DNA from: Adineta vaga
Lineage: Eukaryota > Rotifera
NCBI GenBank assembly: GCA_021613535.1
Contig: CP075493.1
Span: 15,128,001-15,192,000 of the forward strand
Length of the DNA stretch: 64,000 bases
Direction of reading: 5' to 3'
Shown: positions 21,942-32,422 of the stretch, in pieces
Layout of the letters: the number at the start of each line of letters is the position of its first letter
Position numbering within the stretch: position 1 is the stretch's first letter
Notes under the pieces: model-generated
Database searches by the model: none
Told to the model about the DNA's origin: nothing
The model's input: only the letters and a program-made list of their open reading frames with translations
Made by a program: the position numbers and the translations under genes

Positions 21942-23404
21942 TTAAAACAAGCATTCGATCGTTGTGTTGATTTGGTGTACTTCGAAAATTTATTCTGACG
22001 ATTTGCATTATTTCCACCTGATGTGTTTCGATTGTAAGTTGTACGAGTCTGTGCTGTATTCCCATATTGAGAATTCTGATCAAATGTATCATTAGATGTT
22101 CGTTGGAAGGTTGTTTGATTTGATGATTGTTTTTGATAAGTGGCTGCATTTATGATGGTAAAATCATTGTCGACTAATTCATTACTTGTACTTGTGAGTG
22201 ATAATACATCTTCAATCTTCCTCGCTGATGATAAGAATGCTGCTGATGTTTGAGGATCTTGTAATGCAACATGTGTCTTCAATGATTGTTTAATTCCAGC
22301 CATTAAATATTTCAATTTCAAAGAATCAGGCATTGCAGAATCAACTTTTTTACATAATTCAATAATTTTGTCATAGTATTGTGTAATAGATTGATTAACT
22401 GTTTGTTCGTACCATTTCAATTGTTCAAATGCTAATTCTTGTGCTCGTGTTGAACCAAACGCTTGTGTAACTGCATTTGTAAATGAAGACCAAGTTTTAA
22501 TTGTTGAAGATGTTTGTATCCACCATCGATAAGCATCATCTTGTAGATGTATGGATATGTAATGTAATTTATTTTCATCACTCCATTGTGCCATTGCAAA
22601 TCGTTGTTCTAATTTATCCAACCATTCATGTACATCATCTTGCGATCCACGAAAATATGTTGGTCGTTTAATAATCTCATCTGCCATAGTTCGTTGTAAG
22701 TGTGATGTAGATGAATTGTCAGGTACAGCCGATATTGAACCAACTGTACCCTCTGTAATATTTTCCTTCAATAATGTTGTTGATGAATATTGTTGAAGAA
22801 GCATCTTGCTAAATTTTTCAAAATTAAAAATTGTTTCTGCATGTTCAGCATACCATAAATAAGCATCTTCTTCTAATAATAAAGGTACAGCTACAAATTG
22901 ATCAGCTCGTCTTAAACCAGTTTCCTTAAATTTATTCATGGTTTGTAACAGCCAAATTTTTGCATCACCAATACCGGAATATTTGTTGAATTTCGTGTCG
23001 ATTAGTTCCTCTAACATAACCGACTCAGTATGACTTACCATTGAACTATCTGTAGTCGAAATATTCACCGGATTTATCTTGTGGTCAGATGCATATTGTT
23101 TCAGTCGTTCACAAAAACATGTCCAATCTTCATTAATTTCAATTTTATTTTTATCATACCATGCTTTTTGATCGACATTCAGATGTGCAACAACATTAAT
23201 TAAACGTTGTGATGATGAATACTTCCAACCATCATAAAATGTGTTTAACGTGGATAACCATTTATCTATCTCAGATGAATCTTTTTCACCTAGACTATGA
23301 ATATGTCTTCGTACCATTTCTTGATCATAGGACTGCTGTTCTTGTGACGTCATAACTGCTTTGTTTGTGATAGCCATTCTTTCTTCTTCTGTGGTATCCA
23401 TCAT
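21887..23404 (-). CDS. gag: Retrotransposon gag protein
   Basis: 505 residues. Helical capsid-like regions occur twice with the Trp-rich retrotransposon-gag pattern (WLSTLNTFYDGW; LQDDAYRWWIQTS). A single C-terminal zinc knuckle, CFNCGTFGHYARDC (CX2CX4HX4C), would bind the genomic RNA. The frame is intact, begins about 160 bp inside the 5' LTR and overlaps pol. Confidence 0.9.
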   Translation of the reverse strand: MMDTTEEERMAITNKAVMTSQEQQSYDQEMVRRHIHSLGEKDSSEIDKWLSTLNTFYDGWKYSSSQRLINVVAHLNVDQKAWYDKNKIEINEDWTCFCERLKQYASDHKINPVNISTTDSSMVSHTESVMLEELIDTKFNKYSGIGDAKIWLLQTMNKFKETGLRRADQFVAVPLLLEEDAYLWYAEHAETIFNFEKFSKMLLQQYSSTTLLKENITEGTVGSISAVPDNSSTSHLQRTMADEIIKRPTYFRGSQDDVHEWLDKLEQRFAMAQWSDENKLHYISIHLQDDAYRWWIQTSSTIKTWSSFTNAVTQAFGSTRAQELAFEQLKWYEQTVNQSITQYYDKIIELCKKVDSAMPDSLKLKYLMAGIKQSLKTHVALQDPQTSAAFLSSARKIEDVLSLTSTSNELVDNDFTIINAATYQKQSSNQTTFQRTSNDTFDQNSQYGNTAQTRTTYNRNTSGGNNANRQNKFSKYTKSTQRSNACFNCGTFGHYARDCTRPHFQ

Positions 23405-23567
23405 GAATATATTATCAGATCAAAATGTGAGTGGATACTATGTAGATTCGAATGTGCAACGACGACAGAATCTACTCCTAATAAAGAAGGATTCCTTCTT
23501 CAAGATTTTGTAGTTGTTTCCGAATTTAAAGAGATAATTAAACCTCTTTACAAACCGCTGTCACCAC

Positions 23568-23733
23568 TGTTATGTTCGCTATATCGAGATAGAAAGACGT
23601 GAGTGAATATAGTCCGTTAGAACATAACTGCCCGTTATCTTTATTTTCCAACAACTTATATAATAACAGTAACAAAGAGAAAATGAAAACGAAAGAAATA
23701 ACAAAATGTAGATAGATGTCATCAACTATAACA
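23568..23733 (-). repeat. 5' LTR
   Basis: 166-bp LTR, identical by eye to 14668-14833. The primer-binding site lies one base inward on the minus strand. Confidence 0.95.
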
Positions 23734-23903
23734 AAAGCCAACATAGAAAGATAAGGAATCGAAAAGTCATTCTGATGAATTCGATATCAGTAGGAAACGG
23801 TAGTAGTATCAATCGTCGACAAATTGTTGCCAACAACATTTCGTCGACAAGACATTTCATTGCCTAATATTAGAGGAGACATTATTGATGTTCAATGAGT
23901 AAT

Positions 23904-23980
23904 CATCTTGAGAGTGTGCGTGGGTGTGGGTGTGTATGTTAATATTACATCTATCTAACACCCACACCCACACCCTCTTT
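23904..23980. repeat. Telomere-like inverted-repeat hairpin
   Basis: Left arm CATCTTGAGAGTGTGCGTGG followed by GTGTGGGTGTG; right arm CACCCACACCCACACCCTC. The left terminus matches the family terminus exactly (CATCTTGAG). It lies about 170 bp outside the LTR element. Confidence 0.8.
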
Positions 23981-24301
23981 TCATCTATTTGATCAGTGCA
24001 AAATTGGATTATGAGCTTAGTTTCAGTGATAAAATAAATATACAACCATTGGGACAAAGGATTGATTGCTGACGAAATATTTGTCGATGAATGATATGTA
24101 ATTCGTAGAAAGCAAGGGAGAACGACATGGATTTCATTAATGAAGTCTTGGATGTGAGGGTGAAAGTGTCAAATAGAGTTTTAAAATACAGAAAGCAGTA
24201 AAAGACATGACGCCTTTTAAAGAACTGAAAATCATTAAACAGGTTGGATGCAGTAAGAGGACTAGCAGCTAGTGTCCTGAAAGAATGATATTGTAATTCA
24301 A

Positions 24302-24475
24302 TCATTGAAGATATAGTTTTCTGTTTCATAATCACTTTCTAAATTGGCAGCATCAAAACTATCTTGCAATTCATCATTTTTATCATCTTCCAGTAACACA
24401 TCATAAATATCATATTCTTGTGATAAATCGATATCACCACTATTATCTATTGAATATCTTCTCTTTTTCACTTAT
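24302..24475 (-). other. Acidic coding-like remnant
   Basis: A minus-strand open stretch of about 57 codons ending in TGA (KKRRYSIDNSGDIDLS, then Asp/Glu-rich). It has coding-like composition and lacks a start. It resembles the acidic N-termini of some transposases and nuclear proteins, but no family can be named. Possibly a terminal exon or a relic. Confidence 0.25.
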
Positions 24476-24578
24476 TCAATTAATTGTTTCACTTTACTTG
24501 TTTATAAACGTGTACGACGATTTGTAATTGTGTTTTCACTGTTAGAAAAGGTCTTTCAACTGAGGGGTTTCAAAGAAT

Positions 24579-24648
24579 CTGAGGGTGTTGGTAGAAGTGA
24601 GTTAAGAAGATATACTCACACCCACACCACACCCACACCCACCCTCGG
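24579..24648. repeat. Telomere-like inverted-repeat hairpin
   Basis: Left arm TCTGAGGGTGTTGG, right arm CACACCCACACCACACCCAC continuing CACCCTC. The C-rich side has more repeat units than the G-rich side. Confidence 0.7.
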
Positions 24649-25106
24649 AAACCGCTCAAAAATTTTTAAAACTATTGAGAGATTTTAATACGTCATCTAC
24701 GTTGCTCACCTCATAGGTATTCTAACACGAAGAACTTCTACTATAGAGAAGGTTAGAAATTTCTCTTATTTACTACATAGAAAAAAATAAAGTTTTATGA
24801 ATTTACAGCGTACAAAAAAAACCTTTCTTTCGTTTTCGAAGTGTCTCATAAACGAAAAAAAGATTTATAGTCTCGTCAAATACGGTTGAGAAAGGATTTA
24901 TTATACGTTACAAATTCATAAACTCTGTTTTCGTTTATAACGACATCAAAATCACAGATGCCCACGCGGACACTTCAGTCGCCCTCTCGGAAAATAAAAT
25001 CTAGATAAAACACTGGTTCTTTGTTTGTTGATCAAAGCTTTCTTCTGCGAACGTCAACAAGAAGCAAACAACTGTATTATAGATACAACATTTATTAGAT
25101 AAAAGT

Positions 25107-28100
25107 CTATTGTCTTCCAATAAGGGTTCGAAATCTTTTAGTTGCAGCATAGAATTCGTTTGTATATGATTCGGAAGGTACAACAAATACGAGGAATGTA
25201 AGAGATGGTGGAATAAATGATATGAAATATCCAACTAAATAAAGAGCTGGATTTCGTGCCGATTTCATACAACCAGACATGAATGAAATGATCAAACGAG
25301 GTGTAGCAAATATAACTAAGATCATAGAACTAACAATTAGATGATTATGTCGATGAAATTGTTCTTTTAAATGTTGTTGATAAGTTTGCTGTTGTTGAGC
25401 TGCAGCACGACTTCGAGCAGCAACAAATATTATAATAATAGCCGTAACAAGATTTATTATAAAGGGAACCAAAAAATGAAATATATTTATTGCTGAATTA
25501 TATATTTGAAGTGAAGATGAATATTGAATTAAACACCATCTTCGATTTTCTTCTTCATCCTCAATAAGTTGTCGATTTATTGGATCATGTAAAATACTGC
25601 CCATGGTAAATAACAAAATACTAATAATAGCCCATTTAACTGCTCGTCTACTTTGATTCTTATCATATTTGGTACTCATTATTAGTGAAAGTGCTCTATC
25701 AATGGCTACACTTGCATTCAACCAATCTATAATAATTGGTATCAATCGAAGTAAAAAATCAATTGAAACGCATGAGATACGCAGAATAATGATGTTTGTA
25801 ATAATTGACATTTGTGAAAGAATTAGCATCAAGAGTTTAATCGAAAATATAAATGTTGAAAATAATGAAACGATTGATGTAGCTAAAAGATATTGTCTAC
25901 AACCTGATTCATTTTTAGTTTTTCTTTGAAATGTTATTGTGGATAAAATACTATTGACAAGACCAATAACTAACATGATAATAGTTAAAGCAATGGTAAT
26001 TTTTACAATATTTGGTTGATGATTTATCGATAAATGTGGTTGAATTTGATAACCAAGAATAGCATCGAGAGAAAGGCCAAATCCTTTTGTAGTAAATTGA
26101 CATTTACTTCCATAAAAACAATCTTCACAAACACAGAATGTCGAAAATGGACAATTTGGACGATCTGAAAAACATCGAGCATTATTTTGGCAATCTCCAT
26201 ATGTTTTACAGGTGTATTTTATATTGAAATCAAATGGAAAACAATTTGCATGTCCTTCTTCATTGCATAGACACATGAATGCTTCTTTATCATAAAAACA
26301 TTTTAATTGAGATTTATTTTTACAAAATAAATGATAATATTTGACACGATGTAATAATGAATATTTTGCTACTGTTTCATTATTAAATAATTTTAGAACA
26401 TGCAAACATCGTTGTTCCATCTTCATCTGAACTATACTGACAGATGAGGGAGTGTTGTTTGTATTGACATATGTCAGATAATATTCATTGGAAATTTGAG
26501 CAATGATAATATGAAATAATGTCGATATTTCAACTATTGCTTCATTTTGATCAAAAGGAATTTTGGCATTAATGATTGTACGTATTGGATCATATTCTGT
26601 TTGCACAGTAATAAAATGGACAAGTAAAGAACTAGGAATTTCTATATCAATAAATGATATATGAACTTTCGTTTGTATTGTTTCACAAGTTGGACCTGAA
26701 TATCCAATAGGACATAGACATATAAAACTATTTCTTGACACTCGTTCATTTTCAGATATGCATTGTCCACCATTCTTGCAAGTTCTATTTTGACAAATAG
26801 ATTGAAGACGACAATGTGAACCATACTTTTCAACTGGACAAAGACACATTGATTGATTATTAATTTTGCCGAGACATTTCGCATCTGCTGAACAATCAGA
26901 TTTATATGAAATTGTACAATTTATACCTGACCAACCAGAATTACACAAACAAAAATATTCATTCGGACTATTTATATATGCAAAACATCGACCATAATCA
27001 CAGAACACTGGACAATGCTTGAATGAATTAACTGGATGAGAAGGAATAATTAAATGCGCAGATATTCGATTTACAGGAAGAAAAAGAAATTGAACTGGTA
27101 AAATCCAACTTGCATAATAAGTTAAATTGATTTTGCTATAAGCATCAATTCTTACTATATACTTTTTTGTTATATTTTTTGGTCGCGATTGAAAGAGTAA
27201 ATAAGTGAAAAATTTCTTTTCACATTCATATGTTGATAAGTATGTTAATTGTTCATATGCATGAATGATATTATCTTGATCAATAAGACTAATAATAATA
27301 CCAAATACACCATAACAAGTTGGCGTACATTTTCGACTAAATTGAAGTGTTAAACTAACTCGTTGACTTTGATATTGACATCGATCTCCAAAATAACTCG
27401 GAGGACAAAGACAATGGATTTTCAACGAAATTCCAACATAAATCAAAATACCACGATTACATGTTTCAGTTTGTTTTATAGTAAACGTTTTATTTAATGC
27501 CATATTTTCTTGATCTGCAGTCAATCTAACTATAGAATTAGATATTAATTCAATCGAGTCTTTTTTCTTTACCATCGATGATGAAAGATTTGTTTTAAGA
27601 TGATCAAGCATAAAATATTTATACACAGGAAACTTAAGTTTCTCATCTTCATTTAGACGATTCAAAACATATTCGATATCTGGCGAGCAATATATTTTTT
27701 CTTCTATAAAACATACACCTTCCATACAAACATGAATGTTGTAAACACACGAAGTATCATTCCAACATTTATATCTCATCTGATGACGCTGTGGTTTCTG
27801 CAGTCGACAATATTCTCTCTCATCTGTAGATCCGAGACAATCTACAATTCCATTTCCAGCTTGATGATAAGGTAAACATATGACTTTCGTTGTTATAGGA
27901 GAGATGCATTCATGAGTATCGGGTGGACATGTGGATGGTAAACAGTTAAGTTCATCAATACCATTTGGACAATTCCAAGCTCCATCACATCGAGTATATA
28001 AATTATTGCATGGCCAATTATCACAATGTGTCTCATCTGTTTCAATAAACCCATCGATCATAGTAGGCTGTAGATGAACATATCCATTACACAAATTTTG

Positions 28101-29777
28101 AAATGTTATTTGTTGAGAAATACTCGTAGTTTCATCTTCACCTTCACGACAATCTTTTTTATCATTTTGAACTAGAATGAATGAAATACATTTTTGTTCT
28201 GTTGAGCATTTAAAACGGTGTTTATGATTCCATTGACAAGCATCAACATCTTGTTCATCAGTACCTTTATAACAATCTGAAATACCATCGAAAACTCGAT
28301 GGGTCGAAATGTACTTCGTCGTGCCTGGACATTGAAAGAGTGTTGATCGATTATGATTAATTTCATGTTCGTTTTCAATTATAATGAGGCAAGATTGAAA
28401 AAGATTAATAATATCAGTAAATGCAAGAAGATTTAACTCTTGAGTAGATCGACAGGTTGTACCGTTTATATTCAATATTGAATTAGATGGAAGAAAAGGA
28501 CATTTTTTCACATCATAACAAACATAGTCGGGAAATATGCTTATCTCCCCATAACTAGAAAATATTGTTTTGTTTGTTAAATATACTAATGATACATGAC
28601 CATGAATAATAGGTCGCTGCGGAAAAATAACAAATATTGTCTGACATGTATCTGCCATGCTAATGTTACAACCTTCGTCTCCATTATCATCACATAATGT
28701 GGTGCATTTGGGTATATTATAGTAATTAAAATCGCCGTTAAGATATAAGTTGCTAGCCATACTGCATAGTAGCAAAAACCAGCAGTTGTAAGATAGTTGA
28801 GAATGTTCAACGTATGAAAATAACGATCTTTTAATAATCACATTTCGTTCATTGTTGCACTGCAGGCCACCTTCTAGATTTGAATCATCGGTGATTTCTC
28901 CGTCACCACAAACAAAACTTTGAGGATTCTTTCTATGAGTGCTTTCTTCACACCAATAACCTGGGGTTTTTGAACACTTTGTGTGACGGTGTGCAAATAA
29001 AGTATTTTCATCCGTGCCATCAATACAGTCTGAATAAAAGTAACCTTCGCCCAAGAATTCTTCTGGTATGCATATTCCATTGTGACAACGATATTCGTTT
29101 TCTTTGCATTCATTTATTTCGAGTTCAAAACAATTCATTTCATCTGCATCATTCCCTAAACAATCGACTTTCCTATCACAAATTTCACGCCAATCAAGAC
29201 AAGCAGGTGCTGGTCCTCGATCACAATCTAAATGTAAATAACATGTTATAGCCGATTTATTCGTAAAACGTTTGTCGGTAAACGTTTTGTTAACGATTAT
29301 GTTCAGTGACAGACTTATATTAAATGTGTATTGACAAAATGTTCCAAACCATGGTACAGAACAATTGTAGAACTTTTGAAGTCTCAATGAAACATTTGAC
29401 GGTACATCAAGATATTCATCATACAATTCAACAAGATCAATTGACGCTGACCATGAAAGTAGATCAGATGTGGTAACTTGTTGTCTTCTTAATTCTTGAA
29501 ATGTGAATATAGCTAACACTTCTCCTTTTGTTCCTTCGTTATATACTTTTTCAGTTTCTGAAAATGGACGAATACAATATGGAATGACTTGATACCATGT
29601 TTTTAAATCGTCTTTTATTCCAAACGCTTGAATTGTATGGTTAACTACTTTGTAATACAAACAATCATAGTACAAACCATTATTATTCGTTTGATCCATA
29701 TAATACAAATGCAAATGACCTTGAACATCTTGGCCAAATAATATTAAAAGTCCGACAATATAGATTAACCATCCCAT
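25107..29777 (-). CDS. LDLa/EGF multidomain seven-transmembrane receptor
   Basis: Single-exon protein of 1556 residues. N-terminal signal peptide (MGWLIYIVGLLILFGQDVQG). A large Cys-rich ectodomain follows with several LDL-receptor class A repeats (for example CxDWREICDRKVDCLGNDADEMNC and CKENEYRCHNGICIPEEF followed by DCIDGTDEN). EGF-like repeats come next (CLCPPSYFGDRCQ, CLCNSGWSGINC, CKNGGQC ... CLCPIGYSGPTCE). Residues of about 1255-1535 form seven hydrophobic helices of rhodopsin-like type. The layout recalls LDLa-bearing GPCRs such as the relaxin-receptor group, but the EGF-rich ectodomain suggests an expanded rotifer family. Ligand unknown. A clear paralogue begins at 61541, with the same start (Y(x)DCL(x)Y), LDLa order and spacing. 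Confidence 0.85.
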   Translation of the reverse strand: MGWLIYIVGLLILFGQDVQGHLHLYYMDQTNNNGLYYDCLYYKVVNHTIQAFGIKDDLKTWYQVIPYCIRPFSETEKVYNEGTKGEVLAIFTFQELRRQQVTTSDLLSWSASIDLVELYDEYLDVPSNVSLRLQKFYNCSVPWFGTFCQYTFNISLSLNIIVNKTFTDKRFTNKSAITCYLHLDCDRGPAPACLDWREICDRKVDCLGNDADEMNCFELEINECKENEYRCHNGICIPEEFLGEGYFYSDCIDGTDENTLFAHRHTKCSKTPGYWCEESTHRKNPQSFVCGDGEITDDSNLEGGLQCNNERNVIIKRSLFSYVEHSQLSYNCWFLLLCSMASNLYLNGDFNYYNIPKCTTLCDDNGDEGCNISMADTCQTIFVIFPQRPIIHGHVSLVYLTNKTIFSSYGEISIFPDYVCYDVKKCPFLPSNSILNINGTTCRSTQELNLLAFTDIINLFQSCLIIIENEHEINHNRSTLFQCPGTTKYISTHRVFDGISDCYKGTDEQDVDACQWNHKHRFKCSTEQKCISFILVQNDKKDCREGEDETTSISQQITFQNLCNGYVHLQPTMIDGFIETDETHCDNWPCNNLYTRCDGAWNCPNGIDELNCLPSTCPPDTHECISPITTKVICLPYHQAGNGIVDCLGSTDEREYCRLQKPQRHQMRYKCWNDTSCVYNIHVCMEGVCFIEEKIYCSPDIEYVLNRLNEDEKLKFPVYKYFMLDHLKTNLSSSMVKKKDSIELISNSIVRLTADQENMALNKTFTIKQTETCNRGILIYVGISLKIHCLCPPSYFGDRCQYQSQRVSLTLQFSRKCTPTCYGVFGIIISLIDQDNIIHAYEQLTYLSTYECEKKFFTYLLFQSRPKNITKKYIVRIDAYSKINLTYYASWILPVQFLFLPVNRISAHLIIPSHPVNSFKHCPVFCDYGRCFAYINSPNEYFCLCNSGWSGINCTISYKSDCSADAKCLGKINNQSMCLCPVEKYGSHCRLQSICQNRTCKNGGQCISENERVSRNSFICLCPIGYSGPTCETIQTKVHISFIDIEIPSSLLVHFITVQTEYDPIRTIINAKIPFDQNEAIVEISTLFHIIIAQISNEYYLTYVNTNNTPSSVSIVQMKMEQRCLHVLKLFNNETVAKYSLLHRVKYYHLFCKNKSQLKCFYDKEAFMCLCNEEGHANCFPFDFNIKYTCKTYGDCQNNARCFSDRPNCPFSTFCVCEDCFYGSKCQFTTKGFGLSLDAILGYQIQPHLSINHQPNIVKITIALTIIMLVIGLVNSILSTITFQRKTKNESGCRQYLLATSIVSLFSTFIFSIKLLMLILSQMSIITNIIILRISCVSIDFLLRLIPIIIDWLNASVAIDRALSLIMSTKYDKNQSRRAVKWAIISILLFTMGSILHDPINRQLIEDEEENRRWCLIQYSSSLQIYNSAINIFHFLVPFIINLVTAIIIIFVAARSRAAAQQQQTYQQHLKEQFHRHNHLIVSSMILVIFATPRLIISFMSGCMKSARNPALYLVGYFISFIPPSLTFLVFVVPSESYTNEFYAATKRFRTLIGRQ

Positions 29778-31128
29778 ATTGACAGCAAGGATAAATGTAT
29801 GTAAATAAAGGTCAAATAGAATCTATTAAACAATACAAGATTATAGATAAGCAATATATATATATGCAACAAAAATTAACAAGCCTAGAGGATGCTAAGA
29901 GACAAGGCGTTTAGAAAAAAAATTTACTCCTGAAGCTTTACTTACCTGAATGCATCAATAATTATTCTCCCAGAGAACTGAACAAATAAAATGATTATTC
30001 TTTTTGTGGGTAGTTTCATTTTATCTTTCTGAGTAAAATAATTTTGTTACGCTTTTCTCGTTTCCGCTTTCTGATAAAAGCTAACGTTCACTATTAGTGA
30101 TTTTTATTGAAAAACGGAAATGGTGAAACTTAGCTAGTTTAACTGCCTTCATATGGTTCTATTTATCTTTGAAAAGTTAATAAGAATATAAAGTTAGTTG
30201 TTTCTCATTTTATGTGAATTAGTTTTATTTTGCCATGTATATAAAAGCTCTAGCTGAGACATCTACCGAATTCGAACTCAAGTTTGATGGAGTGTGGGAT
30301 GAAAAGATCTATGTTCGGGATTCACTGATGTCTTCAACTATTGTCTGTCATTTCACAATGGAGAATTATAGTAAACCAAAAGAAAAAGTTTCAGGGTTAG
30401 TTGTAGACGGCTTACAAATAATGAAAAATAATAATGCAAAAACTTAAGATTGATGGATGTCCTAAAAAAACTATCAACATAGTTTCTTTTGAATCTTGAT
30501 CATAAAATTCTGTGTCACTATAAGTACTGCAGATTAACATCTCTTTCAAGTAAAACAAAATACGTTTATAAATATAAAGTGAACTTGTTTTTCTTGAGAT
30601 TAATTGATTGATTTCAATTTATTCAAGCATGTGAAGAGCCCTGATATTACAAAGCGTATATATTTAATAAAATGTAACTCTTTTTCGTCTTTTGGAGTAC
30701 TTGTTTTACATAGTAATGATATTTACGGAATAATTCAGAGATTACATACATGATTAATAAACAATATTGTTCGGTTGATATTAAAGATAAATATTAGTAA
30801 TCACGACATAAGAAGATATTTGGCGATTCGTCATTAATTTGATACTGATCGACATGATCGATGATATCGGTTACTTTTTCATTGTATTTAAGAAAAGATA
30901 AGCCTAACTATACAAGAGTTAAAATAACATACGATCTAATTAAACACAATCAAATATAAAATTACTAAACCGTATGCTTATGAATGATATATACGCATAA
31001 GTGAATGGCAAAAAGATTGACGTAGAAATCACAAACAAAGAAAAAAACTATTATCTTGATAAACGGTGATTCTATTAATCCGTTTACTACTGGCGACGTA
31101 TATGTATACTTCTGGATGTGTACAAACA
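29778..31128. other. Intergenic region with one short hypothetical frame
   Basis: No clear gene. A 70-codon plus-strand frame at 30235-30447 (FELKFDGVWDEKIYVRDS; MENYSKPKEKVSGLVVDG) has protein-like composition but no recognised family and no splice partners. Low confidence. Confidence 0.25.
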
Positions 31129-31171
31129 GCCATGACGCGTTTCGACCTTATCATAGATCTCATCAAATGGC
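31129..31171 (-). ncRNA. Degenerate hammerhead-ribozyme motif
   Basis: On the minus strand: stem I strand GCCAU, core UUGAUGAG (canonical CUGAUGAG with C3 changed to U), stem II GAUC...GGUC, core GAAAC, minimal stem III ACGCGU, cleavage triplet GUC, then AUGGC, which pairs perfectly with GCCAU. The C3U change should reduce or abolish cleavage, so this is probably a decayed copy. It lies 370 bp from a second motif on the same strand. Confidence 0.65.
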
Positions 31172-31504
31172 TTAACATCTTTCTTTCGTCAAGTAAATAA
31201 AAGAAACTCAATTCCAATAAGAATTAAATTCGTGTATGATCGGATAAAAATAAGAATTGTGATATATCTCTATGCTTATCAGTGAATCTATATAAGTTAA
31301 ATAAAGATATACTACTCATTTGGTTTGTATTCTGTTGGTTAGAAATTATTAGAAAAACGCTGGTTTTTATGCTGTTGCGGTATATAACCGAGTGAGAAAA
31401 AACTCTCTCTTTTTGCGTAGTTGCATAGTTTTACGCCTCCGTTGACAACAGTTATTATCCATCATGACTAATGGGGCTAATGGGAGCGTGCTGCTATGCA
31501 ATGT

Positions 31505-31590
31505 GTGAGGGTGTGGGTAAGTTTTCGAAGATAATTCCAAGCTAGTTACGACTCGTTTCGTCGTTGCCTAAGGGACTCATCAGATACGTT
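31505..31590 (-). ncRNA. Hammerhead-ribozyme motif followed by C-rich telomere-like tail
   Basis: On the minus strand the core (31541-31590) has CUGAUGA, a 3-bp stem II (GUC/GAC), GAAA, a minimal stem III (ACGAGU) and cleavage triplet GUC. Stem I starts with three pairs (UAU with GUA, including one G-U wobble). All conserved core residues are present. Downstream in RNA sense lies a C-rich tail (TTACCCACACCCTCACAC, plus strand 31505-31522). The hammerhead-then-C-rich order matches the 3' end described for bdelloid Athena/Terminon elements. Confidence 0.75.
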
Positions 31591-31964
31591 CAGAATCTCA
31601 ATACACAATCTAGTAGAGAAACCTAGTATTGAAAATAAGAATTATAATAGACAAAAAATTGAATATATTATTTCAAAGATTTTGACATCTTTGGAAAACT
31701 AAATAAAGTATCGTGAATCTCATTGAAAGAGCTAACTGCGACTGATTGTGTCCTGACTCAAGATAATCGATAGGCATGTTCACAAAGTTTTATTACATAA
31801 AAAGATTAAAATTCTTCCGTTCTTACTGGGGAGATCCAACAGATGACTTCGTTCAAATTCAATAAGTCAATCTTATGCAAACTACATCAACCTCTATTAG
31901 TAGAGCATGAACAATATAAACTGTTTAATATTAATAATTTTTCTTCTTTTTTATCAACCTGTAC

Positions 31965-32016
31965 CTGAGTGTGTGGGTAATGGGTGACAACCACCTAGTC
32001 ATCTACACCCTCAAAT
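31965..32016. repeat. Telomere-like inverted-repeat hairpin
   Basis: Left arm CTGAGTGTGTGGGTAATGGG, right arm ATCTACACCCTCAAAT. The spacing is short and the arms are imperfect. The rest of 31591-32422 shows no gene. Confidence 0.55.
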
Positions 32017-32422
32017 ATTGGACCCATTTTACGGATTAACTCTTGGAAGACCGGGTTATTTCTTTCTAAACAATTATAACGCATTGAATCTAACAAAAAC
32101 AACCGATTAAATTACATGAAAATAAAAACATTTTGCAAAGAAAGTTCTTCAATAGTAGAGGTCTGTCACGTTGCACATGATCTTGTGTATACCAAACGGT
32201 TTGCACCATTGAAGAGGTTAGTAGCAACTTATTTCTGAAGAAACGTATACAAACGCACATATGTGTCTCCGGTCTTCGAAGGGATAAAATAAACGTAGAA
32301 CTTTACATATGAAGTTTACAATAACGAACAATATATAATACGTTGGTCAACTATAACTAATGTTTGTTCATATTCTAAATTCTTTCGTTTCTATGATGAA
32401 CACTGCATGTTTGTTGTTGTTT

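Larger units (their letters stand above)
14668..23733 (-). mobile_element. Complete Ty3/gypsy-type LTR retrotransposon with DEDDy-exonuclease ORF3
   Basis: 9066-bp element read on the minus strand: 5' LTR 23568-23733, gag, pol, ORF3, 3' LTR 14668-14833. The target duplication AAAGC is seen at 14663-14667 and 23734-23738. The primer-binding site starts one base inside the 5' LTR (TGGTGACAGCGG). A purine tract (AGGAAGGG) directly precedes the 3' LTR. The LTRs start TG, end CA and appear identical over 166 bp, pointing to a very recent insertion. Bdelloid LTR elements with extra ORF3s, including DEDDy exonucleases shared with Athena Penelope-like elements, are known; this copy fits that group. 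All three ORFs are open, so it may be active. Confidence 0.93.

Noticed and set aside
23770-23820. CTGATGA ... GAAAC words resembling a hammerhead core on the plus strand
   Set aside because: The bases between the two core words do not form a stem II, and there is no proper cleavage triplet and stem I. Chance occurrence.
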